Source: Mycobacterium sp. DL | Lineage (GTDB): Bacteria > Actinomycetota > Actinomycetes > Mycobacteriales > Mycobacteriaceae | Reading direction: 5' to 3' | Assembly: GCF_039729195.1 (NCBI RefSeq) | Contig: NZ_CP155796.1 | Coordinates: forward strand, 2,666,001-2,730,000 | DNA: 64,000 nt | Made by a program: the position numbers and the translations under genes | The notes under the pieces: model-generated | The model's input: the letters and a program-made list of their open reading frames with translations, nothing else | Database searches by the model: none | Told to the model about the DNA's origin: nothing | Part shown: piece by piece, positions 59,859-64,000 of the stretch | Position numbering within the stretch: the stretch's first letter is position 1 | How the letters are laid out: every line of letters begins with the position of its first letter

Positions 59859-61868
59859 GTGCCTGATCCATCGACGTACCGACCTGCCCCCGGGTCGATT
59901 CCCGTCGAACCGGGGGTCTACCGCTTCCGCGACGTGCACGGCCGGGTCATCTACGTCGGCAAGGCGAAGAGCCTGCGCAGCCGGCTGAACTCCTACTTCG
60001 CCGACCTCGCCGGCCTCGCGCCGCGCACCCGACAGATGGTGACGACCGCCGCAGGGGTGGAGTGGACGGTGGTCAGCACCGAGGTCGAGGCGCTGCAACT
60101 CGAGTACAACTGGATCAAGGAATTCGACCCGCGGTTCAACATCCGCTACCGCGACGACAAGTCGTATCCGGTGCTGGCGGTCACCCTCAACGAGGAGTAT
60201 CCCCGGTTGATGGTGTACCGCGGCCCGCGGCGCAAAGGAGTGCGCTACTTCGGCCCGTACTCGCATGCCTGGGCCATCCGCGAGACCCTCGACCTGCTGA
60301 CCCGGGTGTTTCCCGCCCGCACCTGTTCGGCTGGAGTGTTCAAGCGGCACAATCAGATTGATCGACCGTGCCTGCTCGGCTACATCGACAAGTGCGCGGC
60401 GCCGTGCATCGGTCGGGTCAGCGCGCAGGAGCACAGGCAGATCGTGCTCGACTTCTGCGATTTCCTCGCCGGCAAGACCGACAAGCTGGTCCGGGAGATG
60501 GAACAGCAGATGAACACCGCGTCCGCGGAGTTGGACTTCGAGCGGGCCGCGCGATTGCGCGACGACATCGGCGCGCTGCGCCGGGCCATGGAGAAACAGG
60601 CCGTGGTGTTCGGCGACGGCACCGATGCCGATGTGGTCGCGTTCGCCGACGACGAACTGGAGGCGGCGGTCCAGGTCTTCCACGTCCGTGGCGGTCGTGT
60701 TCGTGGCCAGCGCGGATGGGTCATCGAAAAGTCCGGTGAGCCGGGGGAATCCACCCTGGAGTATCTCGTCGAGCAGTTCGTCACCCAGTTCTACGGCGAT
60801 CAGGCCGAGCTGAGTGATGCCGGCGCCGTCGGTGTGGACGAGGCGACCAACCCGGTGCCCCGACAGGTGCTGGTCCCGGTACTGCCCGGCAATGCCGAAC
60901 AACTCGAGACCTGGCTGGCGCAGCTACGCGGCTCGCGGGTGTCACTTCGGGTGCCGCAACGTGGAGACAAGCGGGCGCTCGCCGAGACGGTGAAGCGCAA
61001 CGCGGAAGGCGCACTCACCCAGCACAAGCTCAAACGCGCAGGTGACTTCAATGCCAGAAGTGCTGCGCTGCAGAGCATTCAAGATGCGCTGGGGCTCGCG
61101 GACGCTCCGCTGCGCATCGAGTGTGTCGACATCAGTCATGTGCAGGGCACCGACGTGGTGGCGTCGTTGGTGGTGTTCGAGGACGGGTTGCCCCGCAAAT
61201 CCGACTACCGGCACTATGCGATCAGGGAGGCCGCGGGTGACGGTCGCTCCGACGATGTCGCATCGATCGCAGAGGTGACGCGGCGGCGTTTTCATCGCCA
61301 TGTGCACGACATGCAGCACCCCACGGAGTTGTCGGCGGAAGGCAAGTCGCGGAAGTTCGCGTACCCGCCCAACCTCTTCGTTGTCGACGGCGGTGCTCCG
61401 CAGGTCAATGCCGCTGCGGCGGTGCTCGAGGACCTCGGCATCACCGACGTCGCGGTGATCGGGCTGGCGAAACGGTTGGAAGAGGTGTGGGTGGCATCAG
61501 ATCCAGACCCGCTGATCATGCCCCGCAACAGCGACGGGCTGTATCTCCTGCAGCGAGTTCGTGACGAGGCCCACCGCTTCGCGATCAGTTACCACCGCAG
61601 CAAGCGGTCCAAGCGAATGACCGCCTCGGCGCTGGATTCGGTGCGTGGACTCGGTGAGCACCGCCGCAAGGCCCTGGTCACCCACTTCGGCTCGCTGGCC
61701 AGGCTCAAACAGGCCAGTATCGACGAGATCACCGCGGTCCCAGGGATCGGCGCCGCGACGGCACGCGCGGTCCTGGAGGCCTTGGGGGTGCCGGTATCCG
61801 ACTCCGCGGCCGATTCGGAAGCGCCCGCCGAGGTTATCGACGATGATCAGAGCAGGGTGTTGGGATGA
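59859..61868 (+). CDS. uvrC: Excinuclease ABC subunit C
   Basis: The endonuclease subunit of nucleotide excision repair. The 669-residue protein has a GIY-YIG nuclease domain (residues 11-90, [20 protein letters not shown]) for the 3' cut and a UVR motif near residues 205-240 for UvrB contact. The RNase H-like domain for the 5' cut has [14 protein letters not shown] [19 protein letters not shown], and helix-hairpin-helix repeats lie near 600-645 ([13 protein letters not shown]). It begins the uvrC-rapZ-yvcK-whiA operon, each pair overlapping by 4 nt. Confidence 0.97.
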   Translation: MPDPSTYRPAPGSIPVEPGVYRFRDVHGRVIYVGKAKSLRSRLNSYFADLAGLAPRTRQMVTTAAGVEWTVVSTEVEALQLEYNWIKEFDPRFNIRYRDDKSYPVLAVTLNEEYPRLMVYRGPRRKGVRYFGPYSHAWAIRETLDLLTRVFPARTCSAGVFKRHNQIDRPCLLGYIDKCAAPCIGRVSAQEHRQIVLDFCDFLAGKTDKLVREMEQQMNTASAELDFERAARLRDDIGALRRAMEKQAVVFGDGTDADVVAFADDELEAAVQVFHVRGGRVRGQRGWVIEKSGEPGESTLEYLVEQFVTQFYGDQAELSDAGAVGVDEATNPVPRQVLVPVLPGNAEQLETWLAQLRGSRVSLRVPQRGDKRALAETVKRNAEGALTQHKLKRAGDFNARSAALQSIQDALGLADAPLRIECVDISHVQGTDVVASLVVFEDGLPRKSDYRHYAIREAAGDGRSDDVASIAEVTRRRFHRHVHDMQHPTELSAEGKSRKFAYPPNLFVVDGGAPQVNAAAAVLEDLGITDVAVIGLAKRLEEVWVASDPDPLIMPRNSDGLYLLQRVRDEAHRFAISYHRSKRSKRMTASALDSVRGLGEHRRKALVTHFGSLARLKQASIDEITAVPGIGAATARAVLEALGVPVSDSAADSEAPAEVIDDDQSRVLG

Positions 61869-62794
61869 CTGAGCAGGAAACGAACGAGGAACTGCGCGGC
61901 GGTGCCGGCGACGAGGGGGCCCTCGAATCCAACGGCATCGACGTGGTGCTCGTGACGGGTCTTTCGGGTGCGGGCCGGGGTACCGCTGCCAAGGTGCTCG
62001 AGGATCTCGGTTGGTACGTCGCCGACAACCTGCCGCCGGAACTGATCGCGCGGATGGTTGAACTGGGGCTTGCCGCGGGTTCGCGCATCACTCAGCTCGC
62101 TGTGGTGATGGACGTGCGATCCCGGGGTTTCACCGGCGACCTGGACTGGGTGCGAAAGGATCTGGCGACCCGGAACATCACCCCGCAGGTGCTCTTCCTC
62201 GAGGCCTCCGACGACATCCTGGTTCGGCGCTACGAGCAGAACCGGCGCAGTCATCCGTTGCAGGGCAACCAGACTCTGGCCGAAGGCATCGCGGCCGAAC
62301 GGACCATGCTGGCACCGGTGCGGGCAGTCGCCGATCTGGTCATCGACACCTCGGCGCTGTCTGTGCCTGCGCTTCGGGAGAGCATCGAACGCGCCTTCGG
62401 CGGTGAGGCGATCGCAGACACCAGCGTCACCGTGGAGTCCTTCGGATACAAGTACGGGTTGCCGATGGACGCCGACACCGTGATGGACGTCCGCTTCCTG
62501 CCGAACCCACACTGGGTCGACGAGCTGCGACCGCACACCGGGCAGCACCCGGGAGTCCGTGACTACGTCCTCGGCCAACCTGGTGCCGTCGAGTTCCTCG
62601 ACTCCTACCATCAGCTGTTGGACGTCGTGATCGACGGCTACCGCCGGGAGGGGAAGCGCTACATGACCGTCGCTATCGGATGCACCGGCGGCAAGCATCG
62701 CAGTGTGGCGATGGCCGAGGCGCTGGCGGCGCGGTTGCAGGACGGCGCGACGTTGACGGTGCGGGTCCTGCACCGGGATCTGGGTCGCGAATGA
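61865..62794 (+). CDS. rapZ: RapZ/YvcJ-family nucleotide-binding protein
   Basis: A 309-residue P-loop protein. The nucleotide loop reads [12 protein letters not shown], where the usual Lys-Ser of Walker A is Arg-Gly, a variant that M. tuberculosis Rv1421 shares as I recall it. The C-terminal domain has [22 protein letters not shown] and [10 protein letters not shown]. In E. coli RapZ delivers a small RNA to RNase E; in Gram-positives YvcJ hydrolyses nucleotides. The role in mycobacteria is not settled. It overlaps uvrC and yvcK by 4 nt. Confidence 0.92.
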   Translation: MTEQETNEELRGGAGDEGALESNGIDVVLVTGLSGAGRGTAAKVLEDLGWYVADNLPPELIARMVELGLAAGSRITQLAVVMDVRSRGFTGDLDWVRKDLATRNITPQVLFLEASDDILVRRYEQNRRSHPLQGNQTLAEGIAAERTMLAPVRAVADLVIDTSALSVPALRESIERAFGGEAIADTSVTVESFGYKYGLPMDADTVMDVRFLPNPHWVDELRPHTGQHPGVRDYVLGQPGAVEFLDSYHQLLDVVIDGYRREGKRYMTVAIGCTGGKHRSVAMAEALAARLQDGATLTVRVLHRDLGRE

Positions 62795-63822
62795 GTGCTC
62801 GCATCGTTGCGCTCGGCGGCGGTCACGGTCTTTATGCGACCCTGTCGGCGGCGCGCCGGCTCACCTCGCACGTCACCGCTGTCGTCACCGTCGCCGACGA
62901 CGGCGGGTCCTCCGGCCGACTGCGCAGCGAACTGGACGTGGTACCACCGGGTGACCTGCGAATGGCGTTGGCGGCGTTGGCTTCCGACAGCCCGCAAGGC
63001 AGATTGTGGGCGACGATCATCCAACATCGATTCGGTGGTAGCGGCGCCCTGGCGGGTCATCCGATCGGCAATCTGATGCTGGCCGGACTCAACGAGGTGC
63101 TCGTCGACCCGGTGGCGGCGCTGGATGAACTGGGCCGCGTCCTGGGTGTCAAGGGCCGGGTGTTGCCGATGAGCCCGGTCGGACTCAGCATCGAAGCCGA
63201 CGTCGTCGGGCTGGAATCCGACCCGCGGGTCAGCCGCGCGATCCGTGGCCAGGTGGCCATCGCCACCACGGTGGGCAAGGTGCGCCGGGTCCGGCTACTG
63301 CCCAGCGATCCACCAGCCACCCGGCAGGCGGTCGATGCCATCATGAACGCCGACCTGATCGTGCTCGGGCCGGGTTCGTGGTTCACCAGCGTCATCCCGC
63401 ACGTCCTGGTGCCGCAGTTGGCCGCGGCCCTGCAGGCCACCTCGGCGCGACGGGCTCTGGTGCTCAACCTGGTGGCCGAGCCGGGGGAGACGGCGGGCTT
63501 CTCGGTGGAGCGCCACATCCACGTCCTGGCGCAGCACGCACCGCAGTTCACCGTCCACGACATCATCGTCGATTCCGACAGCGTGCCCAGCGACCGTGAG
63601 CGGGAGCAGTTGCGCCGCACCGCCCGAATCCTCGATGCCCACGTTGAGTTTGCTGACGTTTCCAGACCTGGTACACCTTTACATGACCCGGCGAGGCTGG
63701 CCGCGGCGTTGGAGGGGGTTCGAAGGCGCGGCGCGGCGACAACCGGCACGACCCAGGCGACGCCGCCGGTTCTGCCCGCACCGACAGTGAACGGACCGAG
63801 AGGTGACCACCCGTGGCGATGA
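62791..63822 (+). CDS. yvcK: YvcK/CuvA-family gluconeogenesis and cell-shape factor
   Basis: A 343-residue CofD-like protein. [18 protein letters not shown] is the nucleotide/UDP-sugar-binding loop, followed by [12 protein letters not shown] and [10 protein letters not shown]. The mycobacterial homologue (Rv1422, CuvA) affects polar cell-wall synthesis and growth on some carbon sources. The frame opens at 62680, but ATG 62791 overlaps the rapZ stop by 4 nt and gives the conserved start. The C-terminal 40 residues are low complexity. Confidence 0.93.
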   Translation: MSARIVALGGGHGLYATLSAARRLTSHVTAVVTVADDGGSSGRLRSELDVVPPGDLRMALAALASDSPQGRLWATIIQHRFGGSGALAGHPIGNLMLAGLNEVLVDPVAALDELGRVLGVKGRVLPMSPVGLSIEADVVGLESDPRVSRAIRGQVAIATTVGKVRRVRLLPSDPPATRQAVDAIMNADLIVLGPGSWFTSVIPHVLVPQLAAALQATSARRALVLNLVAEPGETAGFSVERHIHVLAQHAPQFTVHDIIVDSDSVPSDREREQLRRTARILDAHVEFADVSRPGTPLHDPARLAAALEGVRRRGAATTGTTQATPPVLPAPTVNGPRGDHPWR

Positions 63823-64000
63823 CAGCCGAGGTCAAAGATGAGCTCAGCCGGCTGGTGGTCAATTCAGTGAGCGCACGTCGCGCCGAGGTGGCCTCCTTGC
63901 TGCGTTTCGCCGGCGGTCTGCACATCGTGTCCGGGCGGGTGGTGGTCGAGGCCGAGGTCGACCTCGGGATCATCGCGCGCAGGCTGCGCAAGGACATCTA
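63819..64000 (+). CDS. whiA: Sporulation/division regulator WhiA, 5' part
   Basis: The first 60 codons of whiA, which runs off the window. The N-terminus [20 protein letters not shown] and [20 protein letters not shown] match the LAGLIDADG-like domain of the WhiA family, a DNA-binding regulator of division genes in actinobacteria. ATG 63819 overlaps the yvcK stop; GTG 63813, two codons upstream, is also possible. Confidence 0.92.
   Translation, partial: MTAEVKDELSRLVVNSVSARRAEVASLLRFAGGLHIVSGRVVVEAEVDLGIIARRLRKDI

Noticed and set aside
59805..60902. Upstream extension of the ggt frame opposite uvrC
   Set aside because: The extra 366 codons lie antisense to uvrC and would remove the signal peptide from the N-terminus. 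ATG 59804 has a -10 at proper distance.

Overview
The window is high-GC actinobacterial chromosome. Gene content and order match the mycobacterial backbone (Rv2552c-Rv2532c-like and Rv1380-Rv1423-like blocks of M. tuberculosis). It contains mihF, the LprG-P55 pair, a PriA without ATPase motifs, a YhhN-priA pair and uvrC-rapZ-yvcK-whiA. No PE/PPE genes are present and several genes differ from the tubercle bacillus, so a fast-growing Mycolicibacterium-type species is likely; this is inferred from recalled synteny, not from a search.

Layout. 1-4.2 kb: shikimate genes aroE (5' end off the window), a prepilin-peptidase-like gene, then aroC-aroK-aroB; aroD/aroQ, next to aroB in M. tuberculosis, is missing here. 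4.2-7.6 kb: a divergent membrane protein, then pepQ, efp, nusB and a hypothetical gene. 7.7-9.8 kb: a CitE-like lyase and a convergent serine beta-lactamase-like hydrolase. 9.8-18.5 kb: the complete pyrimidine operon pyrR-pyrB-pyrC-(PH-like membrane protein)-carA-carB-pyrF, headed by a PyrR-binding RNA element that overlaps the pyrR ribosome binding site. 18.5-22.9 kb: mihF, gmk, rpoZ, coaBC, metK. 23-25.5 kb: a ThrE-type exporter and a LipH-type esterase.

25.6-39.8 kb is an accessory island between lipH and the YhhN gene. It starts with a TIM-barrel isomerase-like gene and an EEP-family phosphatase-like gene. Its core is a divergent pair of transcription units. Leftward lies a 1310-residue protein fusing a Wzx/MATE-type flippase to an adenylation domain, a carrier domain and a thioesterase. 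Rightward lies a tightly overlapping six-gene operon: GT2, GT2, DUF998-like membrane protein, GH16 lipoprotein, GT2, and a large polytopic membrane protein. A stand-alone condensation/PapA-like protein closes the island. The region between the two units holds a 19-bp near-palindrome matching the mycobacterial IdeR iron box at 16 of 19 positions. The adenylation domain has Ala where amino-acid-activating domains carry the amino-group-binding Asp. I read this as a candidate iron-regulated system that makes, acylates and exports a glycan or glycolipid; it is the most novel part of the window.

39.9-49.1 kb: YhhN gene, priA, a DUF2207-type poly-glycine membrane protein with LemA, then fmt-rsmB-rpe-ribD. 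49.1-52.3 kb: a DJ-1/PfpI protein, a possible 50-residue protein, and the P55-LprG export pair. 52.4-57.9 kb: ribE, a 775-residue secreted protein with an acidic linker and cadherin-like repeats, ribA2, ribH and a PH-like membrane protein. 57.9-64 kb: a lipoprotein gamma-glutamyltransferase diverging from uvrC-rapZ-yvcK-whiA (whiA runs off the window).

Regulatory style. Many first genes have a TANNNT -10 hexamer ending 6-8 nt before the start codon, the signature of leaderless mycobacterial transcripts. Within operons most genes overlap by 1-4 nt. No tRNA, rRNA, CRISPR array, insertion sequence or phage gene was seen.
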